Positions 11,501-21,796 of a DNA stretch of 64,000 bases are shown piece after piece; within the stretch, counting starts at the first letter, position 1; each line of letters starts with the position of its first letter. A program made the translations under genes and the position numbers. Location: positions 293,112 to 357,111 of the forward strand of contig CM043945.1 of NCBI GenBank assembly GCA_014529385.2, given 5' to 3'. A model generated the notes under the pieces. That model made no database searches. It was not told the DNA's origin and saw only the letters and a list, made by a program, of their open reading frames with translations. The stretch is from Adiantum capillus-veneris (Eukaryota; Streptophyta; Polypodiopsida; Polypodiales; Pteridaceae).

Positions 11501-12070
11501 CTGACTGTTCCTAGAAGCTACACACCTCTACCTACTCCGCCAGGAGCCACCCCACTCAACACTCCTCACTTCGAGGCCCAGACGCTGGTGGAGACACCTG
11601 ACGTCCGTACCCCCATCGACACGCCGCTAGAGACCCCTGCCGGGACACCCAGGTTCACGCGTCACCGGCCAGAGGGCTTGCCTTACTCCGTCGACATCAG
11701 CGGCGGCATCATCATGGATGATGACGGCAAGAAGGTGATCTCGCGCATGCGTGGTCTTTGCTCTCAGCTGTTTAGACACTACATACTAAACAAATGGAGT
11801 GAAGTACCAAGTGATTTAAAAAACAGAGTCATCAGCATACTTCATGATGAGTTTCCCGTTCCAACACGGGATCAGCGCTTCAATGAAGACCTGATGAAGA
11901 TTCAAATGCGCGAATACTGCAAACACAAGCGTTCCGAAGTGAAAAAAGCAATCAAGAATGGGTGGAACAGGCCAGATTGGCTGGCCAAAGAAGATTGGAA
12001 GAATGCGAAGAAAGTAGCGCGCGAGAATCCCGACAAGTGGAAGCAACAAAAGGATGCAGCCAGAGCGTGA
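8599..12070 (+). CDS. CACTA-1 transposase TNP2 fused to the second CACTA protein (six-exon model, interrupted)
   Basis: Six exons fit: 8599-9131, 9228-9967, 10051-10655, 10730-12133, 12231-12332, 12434-12478. All have GT/AG borders and consistent phases, and total 1143 codons. A TGA at 12068-12070 stops translation at codon 1073. The N-terminus has a CPCNQCK zinc-type segment. The TNP2 core follows, with AMDGVNPFGQ, MHDYPGLTECSG, and LLDPMHIFKNVGN; in TNP2 proteins the residue after MHI is usually Glu, but here it is Phe. Next comes a DUF4218-like region (FPTTMLTIQVHLLVH, HSRWMFFLERF), then a Ser/Pro/Thr-rich linker with PTPPGATPLNTP repeats. The last domain is Transposase_24-like, with RGLCSQLFRHYI and REYCKHKRSEVKKAI. 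TNP2 cuts and joins the element ends; the second protein binds subterminal repeats. The single-ORF fusion is unusual, because CACTA-2 has a separate start for the second protein. The start codon is the first ATG after the GA tract. Confidence 0.85.
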
Positions 12071-12478
12071 GTAGAGGCAGGGAGCTCGCACCACTTGGGG
12101 AGCGGTGGATGGGCATCATTTGAGGCCGATTTTGTAAGTCTTTTCACATTGCTCTTTATGCATGTTCGATAGTTTAGGGTTTATGAGTTTTTTAGTTCTA
12201 ACATAATGAAATCTTTGTATGTTTTGACAGTGGTCGATGACAGGACGTGATCCCACACCGTACGAGCGCGAGTATGTAGGCAGGAAGGGCTTAAACGCCC
12301 TGATGGACATTCTCAGTTCCCGCGGCGGCATGGTTAGTATTAGGGTTTACTCTTTTTTATTTTTTGTGTTGTTTTATAAATGTCGTTATATGTTTATACT
12401 TACTGAAAGCTGTCTTATTGTCTTTTTTTGCAGAATCCGACAAATAAGCCGCTTGGACGCGATGAGACGTCTGACTAG
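12071..12478 (+). pseudogene. Unread C-terminal end of the CACTA-1 second protein
   Basis: Beyond the TGA at 12068 the frame stays open: HHLGSGGWASFEADF, then exon 5 (12231-12332: WSMTGRDPTPYEREYVG, ALMDILSSRGGM), then exon 6 (12434-12478: NPTNKPLGRDETSD, stop TAG). CACTA-2 has CGA (Arg) at the corresponding site, so the stop arose by a CGA to TGA change, typical of methylated-C deamination. Splice sites GTAAGT/TTTGACAG and GTTAGT/TTTTGCAG are conserved in both copies. The sequence downstream of the stop therefore shows what the intact protein looked like. Confidence 0.8.
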
Positions 12479-12587
12479 ACGACGTCAGTTTAGCCGTAGC
12501 TAGATAGCATTAGTTTAGGGTTTCTCATAGCTTATGTATCATGAGACGGATTTTATACGTCTTTTTGAACCATGTATATTATTACAT

Positions 12588-12745
12588 TTGTCACCGCAGT
12601 TCCTTTTGCCAATCAATTCTTTATGCCTATGATGTTGTACAATTGTCATTATTACATTTGCCAATCAATTCATTTTGCCTATGATGTTGTACAATTGTCA
12701 TTATTACATTTGCCAATCAATTCATTTTGCCTATGATGTGTACAA
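12588..12745. repeat. 63-bp tandem repeat, about 2.5 units, 3' of the CACTA-1 gene
   Basis: Units contain TTTGCCAATCAATTCATTTTG and CCTATGATGTTGTACAATTG. It lies between the stop codon and the right subterminal region and is not present as a repeat in CACTA-2. Confidence 0.8.
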
Positions 12746-12848
12746 TTATCAATTTTGCAAACAATGCGTCTTGTGGGTGACTATTTTGGGTCTATTATCT
12801 ACCTTTGCACTTTTTTTAAAAAGTGAATCAAGTACAATATGGTTGATG

Positions 12849-12877
12849 GGTGGCAGGGCATTCAATGCCCTGCCACC
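12849..12877. repeat. Perfect 13-bp hairpin GGTGGCAGGGCAT / ATGCCCTGCCACC
   Basis: A 13-bp perfect inverted repeat with a 3-bp loop just inside the right subterminal repeats. CACTA-2 has only one arm (around 50120-50135), so the second arm was gained here by inverted duplication or lost there. Confidence 0.8.
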
Positions 12878-12892
12878 AAAAAAAAATTCTCT

Positions 12893-13106
12893 CGGGCGTC
12901 GCTATAAGCGTCGCTATTTATGGCTCTGTAGCGTCGCTATAGTCTTCTGTGTAAACATCGCTGTAGGCGTCGCTATATGCGTCGCTATATAGCGACGCTC
13001 TTGTAGCAACGCTCATAGCGACGGTTTTAGCGACGCCGGGGGTTATAAAAACCCAATGTATTTCCGTCGCTAACAGCGTCACAAGAGCACACAACCTCTT
13101 GTAGTG
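12893..13106 (-). repeat. CACTA-1 right subterminal and terminal repeats
   Basis: About twelve copies of GCGTCGCTATA or its complement lie between 12895 and 13040, followed by the terminal CCTCTTGTAGTG. A conserved inner stretch (AATACATTGGGT complement, GTGCTCTTGTGACGC complement) is shared with the matching end of CACTA-2 at 49867-49930. Confidence 0.85.
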
Positions 13107-13109
13107 TAC

Positions 13110-13240
13110 AGACTCCCCCCAGGTCCCGAAACACCCCTCAACGTGCTTCTTTGATGCAAAAGATGCCTGATTTGGCCATAATCTGCCCCCGAAACATGGC
13201 CTCGCATGAAAAACTCCAATTTTTTTTACCACAATCCGGT
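13110..13240. repeat. Right-hand continuation of the foldback repeat hosting CACTA-1
   Basis: The block reading GGTCCCGAAACACCCCTCAA, CTTTGATGCAAAAGATG and CATGGCCTCGCATGAAAAAC matches the reverse complement of 6645-6760. It shows that the CACTA insertion split an older dispersed repeat. Confidence 0.65.
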
Positions 13241-15310
13241 CAATATATTTCGACAAAAGAGAATATTTTGGCGAACCTGCTTGAGACCGGGGATTGATTT
13301 TTGTTTTTTCGGCAAGTGATTTTAGTTTTTCGATGAGTGATTTTTCTTATGTACAATGGATTCTACTCATTCTGGGGTCTTAAAAATGTGTTTTTCTAAA
13401 ATAAGAATTACAAGGGTAAATCAAGCTCTATACTTAATGCATTTCCATGTCCATCTTTAACAGAAAATTTGTCAAATCGCAAGAATTTTCACTATCATTA
13501 ATGTATGTTGAATATTTCTTAAGTTGGCTCAAACTATTTTGAAAATTCCATGTTAGGTATATAATAGTTGTGAAGCTTCTACGATATCTCAATAAAGATT
13601 GATGGAATTCAATACTCATTTAGGCTCAAGAACAAACTGCAACTTATTACATAACTTCTACTTTTTTTTAATCCATTTTTTGGGTCCTTTGAAATCAAAT
13701 GAAAGTCTTATCATGTTTTTAACGTATCAAAACTATATTTCCATGAATATTTCATATCGTATATGAAAGTTATAGTCAGATGATCAAAATCTACCATGAC
13801 TTGAGTGGTTTAAGCCACTAACATGATCCAAGGAACTTTTGTGCATATGTCCTAAAGTCCATCACTTATCCCACCATTCTAGCATTTGGTCAAAGATTCA
13901 TTAAGTTTTAAGTACTTAAGCTTCCAAATAAGAGGCCCTCATATATCCCATTCTCTTCCTAATTTCTATAAAGGCTAATTGTACTATTAGCAACTATATG
14001 TTTCATGTTGAAATTTCAAATTTAGAAATATAAATAATCCTTTGTTTTATGGTGCCTTATGACCATCCTTTCACCAGCCACTATTGATATCCATTTACGT
14101 ACAAGAATGTGTCAACTACAAATATTCTTGGCTAACCTGGTTCTCAACACAAATTTTTGTGGGGCCTAGAAAATGAGGGAAACAATAGTATTTCAAGACA
14201 AAAGCAAAACAATTAACCTGAATGACAACATAAAGTAACTTCAAAACAATGACAAAGTTCAATGCAAGTAAAGAGATGATACAATAAGATGGTAAAGGTT
14301 GTATTGCATTAATCAATTACATGAGCCCACTGGCTTAGCATATGAGTTTTGTACTTAAGTGTTCTGTACATGAGAACAAAGCCTAAACCCTAAACCCTCT
14401 CTCTCACTACCACTCTATTGCTCCGTCTTTTGGCCCCTCCGTCTTGCCTTCCATTTGCAACACCTTTGTTTGCAGCTGTAAGTTTAGTAGACACTTTCAA
14501 TCGATTCTTGGTTGTTGAGATTTGGTTCCACACTTGAATGTCCATCTTGGCTTGGTTGGTTCTTGGTCTGCAATTGAGCCACAAAGTGACTGATTATATC
14601 TCCCTAGGGCTTGATTATTCAAATATTGCAGGCATGAAATTCCATGTCATTAACTTTTGCGATACACCTTCTGCAGATAAAACACGAACACATAGATATA
14701 CAATATCAGAAGCTAAATACAGTGTGAGTTTCTTAAATCCATAGCTGAATTTGCAATATAAACATTCAAAACTTCACCTCTTCCAAGAGCAAGTATTTGA
14801 ACATTGTTGAATTTAGACCAACCCATATTGTGGCCTATATTGTTGAAATGCATTGGAGTCAAGTTTTCCAACCATTGATAGCAGATTTCAAATAAATCTT
14901 TTGGAGGCACTAGTACCTGTTGATGAATATAGGAGAATTTGCTATAACAAGAGATGATTAATTAAGAATCCTTCTAATTTCAAAGTAAAAAGAGCTCCAA
15001 TAAGTCCTTCATGGAAAAAATACACTAACAACACATGCTTTGCATGAACTGACACTTACCTTAGGATCCTTTGCCAACATTGAAAAGGTGTGACCCTTCA
15101 TAAGCCTTACATATCTGCTACATTGTCACCATGTATAGTATATCTCTACTACATTGTAATCCTTTGCCGGGTCGCTATAAGCAAGTACACTATTGCAAGA
15201 AATTACTTGCATATTGCATATTTCACACACACACATACACACAGTAAAGAAGGAGATGTTGCAGCATTTGTGAAAAGGATTTTGAAAAGAGATAGGGAAA
15301 GTTGATGTTG
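13241..15310. other. AT-rich intergenic DNA without a recognisable gene
   Basis: No coding signal. It includes AAACCCTAAACCCT (14383-14397), a plant telo-box-like element followed by CT-rich DNA. There is also a ~110-bp block (13860-13975: AAGTTTTAAGTACTTAAG, TATATCCCATTCTCTTCC) that recurs at 16068-16185 in the same orientation. Confidence 0.4.
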
Positions 15311-15746
15311 CACATCAAGAAAGAGGTTATGGAACTCGAAACAGAGATGCAAGCTTGGGAAGAGAGCAAAAGTGGACTGGGAACCTAGAAGTTGGAGATA
15401 TGGAGATAGAAGTTGCAGATCTAGAATGAGATGTTGGAGCTATGGAGAAAGAGGTTTTAGATCTAGAAGAGAATCTGTTGGAGCTATGGAGAAAGAGGTT
15501 TTAGATCTAGAAGGAAATGTTGAAGCTATGGAGAAAGAGGTTGCAGATCTAGGAGGAAACATTGGATCTATGGAGAAAGAGGTTACATATCTAAAGGGAG
15601 CTATTGTAGCTATAGAGAAAGAGGTTGCAAGTTTACAAGGAGATGTTGTAGCTATGGAGGAAGAGGCTGCATGTTTAGAAGGAGATGTTGTAGCTATGGA
15701 GGAAGAGGTTGCAAATCTAGAAGGAGATGTTATAGAGGTAGAATGA
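15303..15746 (+). repeat. 42-bp coding-like minisatellite encoding a coiled-coil heptad repeat
   Basis: About nine 42-bp units (GCTATGGAGAAAGAGGTTGC plus AGATCTAGAAGGAGATGTT-like) translate to 14-residue units such as MEKEVADLEGNVEA, MEKEVTYLKGAIVA and MEEEVANLEGDVIE. These are two heptads each and strongly coiled-coil. The last seven units are in one open frame ending at a TGA after VIEVE (15746). Earlier units are out of frame or stopped, and an upstream segment (MLHIKKEVMELETEMQAW) has the same character. It could be the remnant of a coiled-coil gene or a retroelement protein; no flanking domain identifies it. Confidence 0.6.
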
Positions 15747-16067
15747 TGTGTGGCAGGCCACTTTACAAAAAGATGCCCTAGCATGAGAAGAGGAGGAGAG
15801 AGAGATGTCAGGGTGTTTTAGAGAGAGAGTGGGGATAAAGATTGCAGATCTTCACTTTTCAGCAGTTGAGCGGAGAGAAAGAGAGCTTGGGAAACTTTTG
15901 GAGGGGGAGAAAAAAGAAGAGAGAGAAGACAAAGAGGGGACAAGAGAGGAAAACTTTTAATATTTAAAAATTGGAAAGGTGCGTTTGGGGGGAGAGTAAC
16001 TCAACAAGATCTTGTAAATCTGCATATATTTCCCAAGATAATAAGCAAAAGTATTTTTATAAAGGCA

Positions 16068-16185
16068 TGTCTAGGCTATCTAACCCACCGTTCTAGCCCT
16101 TGGTCAAAGCTTGATTAAGTTTTAAGTATTTCCTTAAACTGTCAAATAAAGAGGCTCTCCTATATCCCATCCCTTCCTAATGGTG
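16068..16185. repeat. Direct repeat of 13860-13975
   Basis: Shares blocks around CACCGTTCTAGC, GGTCAAAG, TTAAGTTTTAAGTA, AAATAAAGAGGC and TATATCCCATCCCTTCC with 13860-13975, about 2.2 kb away. The pair may be remnants of an LTR pair or a dispersed repeat flanking the coiled-coil minisatellite. Confidence 0.5.
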
Positions 16186-17517
16186 GTTCATTGCGTACAT
16201 TCCTTTGTGGGTAAGACCGATAGCCATGTCCTTCATCCCAACTCTTAAAACATTTGTTATCCTTGTGATAACACTCTAGCTCTTCGGGTGAGAGTTTGTT
16301 TTTACCTTTGAAAACACCTTTGTACTTTGCTTTGTTGTTGTTGTTGTTGTTGCTAGGGCTACCTTTGGAAGAATTTTGTGAAGCATTATTCTTCCCCTTG
16401 GGATCAATTTTGTCCTTAATTTCCCTGGGATTAAAGTTCTTCTTAGCCCCTTGCCAAAAATGGTGTCGTGAATGACCGCCAAGATGGTTTGGGCCTTTGA
16501 GAATTGACATATTCATTCATGTCTTTGGGTATCCTCACACAAAACTATTGCTTCTGCTCCCTAGAGTCTATCTTTTGTAAATAGTGACTTTGAGATGTAG
16601 GTCCCAACACTTGTCTACATACTTGTGGATAGACTCATATGGAGACATCTTCAAGCTTCACCATTCGGTGAGAACTTTATCTTTGGCATCGCTTGAAAGA
16701 AAATGCTTCATAATGGAAGATCTTAAGGCTTTCCATGTCTATGGAACTTCTCAGTTAGCCCATAGACTAGCCCACCATTTCTTGGTGGACTTTTGAAAGT
16801 GCATGGCAATATGTCATAGCTCAGAGGATTCCGTAAATCCCTCATCTCCAAAGAACACATAAAATTGCTGCATAAAAGCTAAAATTTTGTAGGTGGCATT
16901 GAAGGTACCATTGTAGGTGAGGAAAGTGATGTCCTTTCCTCCCTCTTTGAAATTCTTGAGCTTGTTGGACCTTTTCCATGTGGCATAGGATTTCTGAGGT
17001 CCTCTCCTCTTAGGCTCCTTGGAGAAGTAACTACTACTTTCATTGGAAGAGAAGGGTGATTAAGATGGAGAAGAGGGTGACCTCTTTCTCTGCCTTTTCT
17101 TCTTGGGAGTTCTTTCTGGAATCAAGATGAGAAGAGTTATGCAACAATATTTTCATCTTTGGAGGAGTTGGAGACCTTTGTGACCAATGTAATCTTAGAG
17201 CCACATCTTCAATAGAAGTGCTTGGAGACTCAGTTTTATTTCTCTCCATTGGTGGAGGCTCATCATTTGCTTGTCATTTGGAGCATGATATCTCCTTTTT
17301 GGAGAAGATACATCCCCAATTTGATGTTGTAGCTCTTCATACAGATTGTTCTCATCACCCAAGAGAGTCCTCTTTTGGAGATCGCACCAAGAGTCTTCTA
17401 AGGATCTCCCTCTTCTTGGGCAATTGGAATAATACTATGTGTATGAAATTTTTCTTGAACTTCTCCTTGAAGAAGAACAAGATTGCCCATGCCTTGTTGT
17501 TAGCAGCAAGCTAACTC
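16160..17517 (-). pseudogene. Ty3/gypsy Gag remnant
   Basis: Minus-strand translation across several frameshifts gives typical plant Gag pieces: AMHFQKSTKKWWASL, WKALRSSIMKHFLSS, SPYESIHKYVDKCWDL. Nearer the C-terminus (16516-16160) is a basic, Asn-rich region ending CFKSWDEGHGYRSY. That is a retroviral-type zinc knuckle (CX2CX4HX4C) in which two Cys have become Ser and Tyr. Gag packages retrotransposon RNA. The order from right to left matches a minus-strand element whose primer site is at 17518-17526. No pol follows to the left. Confidence 0.7.
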
Positions 17518-17527
17518 GGATACCATT
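17515..17527 (-). other. Degenerate iMet primer-binding site of the gag remnant
   Basis: The minus strand reads TGGTATCCGAGTT just upstream of the Gag remnant. This is close to the canonical TGGTATCAGAGC site complementary to initiator-Met tRNA used elsewhere in the window. The corresponding LTR is not identifiable because another LTR begins at about 17580. Confidence 0.5.
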
Positions 17528-17579
17528 TTTTTGAGCTCTCATTGTAAAAACATTTATTATTTTGATGAATCAGGAATAT

Positions 17580-18368
17580 TGTAACTCCTATTTTTTGGAT
17601 AAACTTTGTAATTGATGAGCCGGGGCTACAAGCTTCTAGATTGTATCAACCTGTCTTTACTCGCCTTTAGTTAGAGCTCCCAGATTATTAGTTTTGACCA
17701 CCAAATACCTTGGCTGAGATATAAAAGCCAATTTTTGTAAGTTATTAGGGATTTTTGGATAATAAAATACACAATGTGAGCTAACGACGCTCACTTCTGT
17801 CCTTCTCGCGCTTCCTACTCCCTCCCCGGTTGTCACATTGTGACCACTCTATTGCATTGCAACCGCAGGTAAGAGTTCTACCCATTGACGTAAGCATTTC
17901 ACGGTATTTCGAAGTTGTTGGCATCATCGACCCGCAGCCTAATCTCACCATAAGTAGGAATTTACACTTCAAAATAAAAAACTAAGCATAGGCTGGGTAT
18001 TGGGGCGTCATTGCTAAGCATTTAGATGCATTCTCGGTCAAAAATGACTAGGTCAAAAATCCACTGTTGTTGATAATCGTGATTTTTACACTTGACCTAA
18101 AGTGGGATTTAAGACCACAAGCACGTTTCATTTGATGCTGTAATAGATGTGATTTGTTTGCCGATGAGCGACTGGCTTTTGGTGATTTCAGTCACTTGAG
18201 TGTAGCCTGAGTTAGATGCAATTTGTTTGTTGTTTTCCGAGAGATTGACAACCTCTTGTAGCCTCTATGCACTAGTCGAGTCATCTTCGTCCCATGGATT
18301 GACAATTTAAGCGTGGTTCTAGCTACATTTGCAATAAGATAGGAGTGAGGTTAGACACCCGTCACACA
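17580..18368 (+). repeat. LTR of retroelement copy R (plus strand)
   Basis: Starts near TGTAACTCC and ends at CACACA just before the primer site. TATAAAAG lies at 17720. The part after the TATA box closely matches the complement of 3056-3740 (for example GCTCACTTCT, GGTTGTCACATTG, TAAGCATTTAGATGCATT). The left edge is approximate. Confidence 0.6.
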
Positions 18369-18826
18369 TTTGGCACCGCTTCCGGGGATTGAAGAGACAT
18401 AAACTAGGGAAAAACACGAGCGTCTTGTGAAGTTATCCTTTAACTTCTTTAGGATCTACTAGAGTAAAAACTTTCCTTTTAAAACCGTATAGCTTAAGAT
18501 TGTCGTTTTTTGTTGTGTAGAGGTAGATTGGAAGTAATCATACTTGCTGAGTGCCTTTAGGATTGTAGGATTGTAGAATTAGAGTAGGGTTTTGAGAATG
18601 GTTGATAGACGAGACAAGTCTTAAGATCAAGGGTCAAAAAAGTATAAAAAACAAGGAAAAGAGTGTTTGTGGACACTTTCCACAACTCCATTGTAGTAGA
18701 ACCTAGGAGTAAGTAGAATCCAAGGTGGAATTTAGAACATTTCTCTCTTCGAAAGAATCAATTCTGAGTTGTTATTTGAAGTTGCAGAATTTCAGGTCTA
18801 CAAATAGAAATAGTATGAAAAGCACT
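18369..18826 (+). mobile_element. Leader of retroelement copy R, cut at the kinase gene
   Basis: Primer site TTTGGCACCGCTTCCGGGGA begins at 18369. The following leader (AAACTAGGGAAAAACACGAG, GAGTGCCTTTAGGATTG) matches the complement of 2590-3035. Similarity stops at about 18826, where kinase coding sequence begins. So either this retroelement fragment joined into the kinase element, or a rearrangement fused the two. Confidence 0.6.
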
Positions 18827-20118
18827 CCAAAAATCTACCAGCATGTCGAACAGGTAGACCAATGCATAAATATCGCTGGCTTTTGATTATGCATCTGAGC
18901 ACCGTGGATCGTATAGTTCGGGAGCAATCCACGGTCGCTTAGCCATCTCGGTGTTCCCTGCTCTCTGTGCATTCAAAATTGCTTCGTCCGACTGTGTGCT
19001 CGCAGAAAAATAATTGTTTGCCACGCACTTAGTAGGGGTTCTCAGCATCATACCCCAGTCAATGATACCGACGCGGGGTTTATTGGCGCGTGTAAAGTCC
19101 AACATTATGTTGAACAGGTGCAGGTCACTATGCACTATACCGGCTTGGTGGGAAGCCGCAATGCCGTCGATTAAGGCATGACAAATTGCTAGCATCTGCT
19201 CGACCACTGCTTTGATCCACACCGTGTCTATCTCACTTACAGGGTTGTTTGCTACAGGCAATGACATCCAGCCGTGTTGTAGCCTGTGCATGTGTCGTCT
19301 GAACAATCCGTGAGCGAAAGGTAAGCGGCACATCATGTCGCCCACGGTACCCCCATTGTAGTATGGGAATATCGTGATCCAAGGAGACTCTGTGGTAAAC
19401 CCAATGCACCTGACAATGGAGGGGTGAAGCGTTTGCATGTCCTGCTCTGTCTGAAAGCTGTCAAATTTTGCCTCACTCCCTCCCTTGTAACATTTTTCCA
19501 CATATGTAATGTGGTCTGGAAAAAATGAGATGCCTTTGACAGTGTATAATGTGCACACACCGAAGAAACCAGCTCCAATCCTCATACCTTCTACCAAGGC
19601 TTCGTGAGGGATGCTGACAAGATGAGCGCACTTTGCATTCAAAGCAGTGCGCATGATTGTGCCGGTGCCGCTGGCATCGGATCGACCTCCCAAAGCTGCT
19701 TGTGCATCTTGTGCCATCTTTAATCTCTTGGGTAGAGCTGCGTGGTCCTGCGCTTTCACACGCTTCATCTTTACCTTCTGTTCTTCCCACAATTTATCCC
19801 AGAGCTCTAATTTTGACATGTCGCAAGCAGGAGGGATATCTTCCTTTAACTCTGTGCAACATACTTTCATATTGCCCAACACTGTCCTAGCTTTATGGTG
19901 GGGGTCAAATTCTCGTATCCCAGTTGGACTAACAACTCATATTGGCCTTCAAGTCACAACCTGCGCTCTGTGTTCTCCCATATAGCGCTAGTGATGTCTT
20001 TGATGTAGACATCGCTTTCACTAATCTGCTGTATGCGGTCAGCTGCACATGATGAGATTGTCAAAATACATTCTTTACGAATGGCACGCATAATACATTT
20101 CTTCTGATCTGGCGTCAT
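18826..20118 (-). pseudogene. Kinase-like cargo protein of hAT-K1, truncated
   Basis: Reads from ATG at 20118. The N-terminal part (MTPDQKKCIMRAIRKEC, then DRIQQISESDVYIKDIT) meets one TGA and a frameshift near 19900-19990. It then stays open to 18887: linker SKLELWDKLWEEQ, Gly-rich loop IGAGFFGV, VEKCYK at the ATP-Lys position, FPYYNGGTVGD, catalytic loop VHSDLHLFNIMLD, metal motif GIIDWG (DFG position), and WIAPELYD (APE motif). After a TAA it continues SKASDIYALVYLFDMLVDFW and is then cut at 18826. The catalytic Asp (HSD) is kept. The architecture matches the protein at 46743-48181, but identity is only moderate. The start was chosen because both genes show CAG shortly before GCAAAATG. Confidence 0.75.
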
Positions 20119-20739
20119 ATTTGCACTGGACAATACAAAAACAACATATCAAATACAAATTCATGGTTGCGAATGACACTACCACTCTTACACTATCTCT
20201 GGTAAACTCTTAACCACCACTTGAAGACTTTAACAAATGTTATGGAAATATTGATAAAAATTGAATATAATCTTCACTTAAAATTGCAATTTGTTACACG
20301 TGTAAAAAGCAGTTCAAACAAATGGTTTATAAGAACTTAATTCAGATTAAACAATACATGGTAATGGTCTTTAACATTTCAGCAGATATTGAATTTTGTA
20401 ACTTATATTTTTCTCCGTGCGCACATACTAATTCAAAAAAAGCACACACCGACTTAAAATCTTCAAAACATTTAAAACATTGGAAGTATACAAATTGGAC
20501 TAGCGAATTGTGTTCACACACTTTTTTACATAGCATTTATGTAAATGTAGCAATCAAAAAGCGATGATAATTGATGCTCTTTAATACGATATAAAAGAAT
20601 ATTTAACATGCAATGTATTTAGATTTTTGCAGAGAATTTATGTAAATGAAGCATTAAAACTAGCGATAAATTGATAATGCTTGAGAGTCCTTTAAAAAGA
20701 TAAAAAAAAATATTAACCATGCAATTTGTGTGAAAATAA

Positions 20740-20965
20740 TTTTTTACATGTAATTTATATAAATGGAACATTTAAAATAACGATGATTGATAAATAAAGT
20801 ATCCTATATAAATGACACATTTAAAATAGCTATGATTGATGAATAAAGTATTCTATATAAATGAAACATTTAAAATAGTGATGATTGATGCCAGCTCTAT
20901 TCTATATAAATAAAACATTTAAAATAACGATGATTGATGAATACAGTATTCTTTTGAATATGATT
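20740..20965. repeat. ~50-bp tandem repeat in the hAT-K1 kinase upstream region
   Basis: Four to five units of TATATAAATGAAACATTTAA plus ATAACGATGATTGATGAAT. The region is AT-rich and lies about 0.7 kb upstream of the kinase start. Confidence 0.75.
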
Positions 20966-21039
20966 GGCTAGTATATAATTTCAAATGGATAGTTAAAAAC
21001 AACAAAATCAAGCAATTCATACATTTTGCATATGAAATA

Positions 21040-21440
21040 CTCTTCACAGCTGCGTTACCGACCAAGTATTTCATATACTTAATACTTAAAAAATTAAATG
21101 CACATACACATACAAATTATATGACGTTCGTACGGCCGGGTTAACGACCTGAACGCCACATTTATGCAAAAGAATATGCTTCTAACAAACGACACTCTAT
21201 TAGCCGCGTTATCGACCGAGTGCCACCTGAATCTAATGAAAAACAATGGTCTGCATACGAACATCTTTTAGCCGCGTTACTGATCGATGCCCATATGTTT
21301 TTTGTGAAAGGGGAAGGGAAGTTGACTTACCATAAGGATACTAGATTCGTCGTGTTACCGACGTAGTACCCAGACAATAAGCCAATACTTACCACAAGGA
21401 CACCATCTTCCCTGCGTCATCGAGGTGATGTCCCTGTGAT
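21040..21440. repeat. ~75-bp degenerate repeats with a GCCGCGTTACCGACC core
   Basis: Cores at about 21052, 21137, 21206, 21268, 21350 and 21412 share (C/G)GCGTTA(C/T)CGACC(G/A)AGTGCC-like sequence, embedded in more AT-rich DNA. They are regularly spaced and GC-rich, which suggests a protein-binding or structural array upstream of the kinase gene. Confidence 0.65.
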
Positions 21441-21454
21441 AAGCACTGTTCCGG

Positions 21455-21655
21455 AGAACAGCTTACACACACACTCCCATTGTATGGTAAGGTACCTTAT
21501 TACTACCGTGCACTACGACAAAAGGCACGCTACCACACAACGTATACACACACACAACACATACCTGGATCGTGTGGTCAGGTACTCTGCTGCTGCTGCG
21601 CACTGCGACACAGAGCACGCTCCCACACGACCCCCTCTCTCCCTCTCTCCTCTCT
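21455..21655. repeat. Two ~100-bp repeats, GGTAC...GCACTACGACA type
   Basis: 21485-21560 and 21575-21640 share ATGG/GTGGTCAGGTAC, GCGCACTGCGACA and GCACGCTCCCACACGAC-like blocks. They lie just left of the CT tract. Confidence 0.5.
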
Positions 21656-21685
21656 TCTCTCGACGTACCTGCAAAGGTGGTGCAA

Positions 21686-21688
<3 letters not shown>

Positions 21689-21769
<81 letters not shown>
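21689..21769. repeat. (CT)40 microsatellite within hAT-K1
   Basis: An uninterrupted CT run. hAT-K2 lacks an equivalent, so it arose or expanded in this copy. Confidence 0.95.
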
Positions 21770-21771
<2 letters not shown>

Positions 21772-21796
21772 AAGGCGAAAGCGATAATAGACCCAG

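Larger units (their letters stand above)
6925..13106 (+). mobile_element. CACTA (En/Spm) DNA transposon, CACTA-1, complete ends
   Basis: The element begins CACTACAAGAGG at 6925 and ends CCTCTTGTAGTG at 13106, a perfect 12-bp terminal inverted repeat. It is flanked by a 3-bp target duplication TAC (6922-6924 and 13107-13109), as expected for CACTA elements. Length is 6182 bp. Subterminal regions are packed with TAGCGACGC motifs on both strands. Inside, in order: CT/GA-rich 5' region, a tRNA-like segment, an HMA-domain remnant, a GA tract, the TNP2 plus second-protein gene (8599-12478), and a 63-bp tandem repeat. One late nonsense codon is the only clear lesion in the gene, so this copy may be fairly recent. 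CACTA-2 at 49867-56859 belongs to the same family. Confidence 0.93.

Noticed and set aside
14383-14397. Telomere-like AAACCCTAAACCCT
   Set aside because: Only two units followed by CT-rich DNA. It fits a plant telo-box motif better than a telomere remnant.
17740-17760. TTAGGGATTTTT as the missing left end of hAT-K1
   Set aside because: It lies inside an LTR conserved with 3056-3931. The flanking 8 bp do not match CTCTTTTG, and there is no GC-rich patch 130 bp inside.
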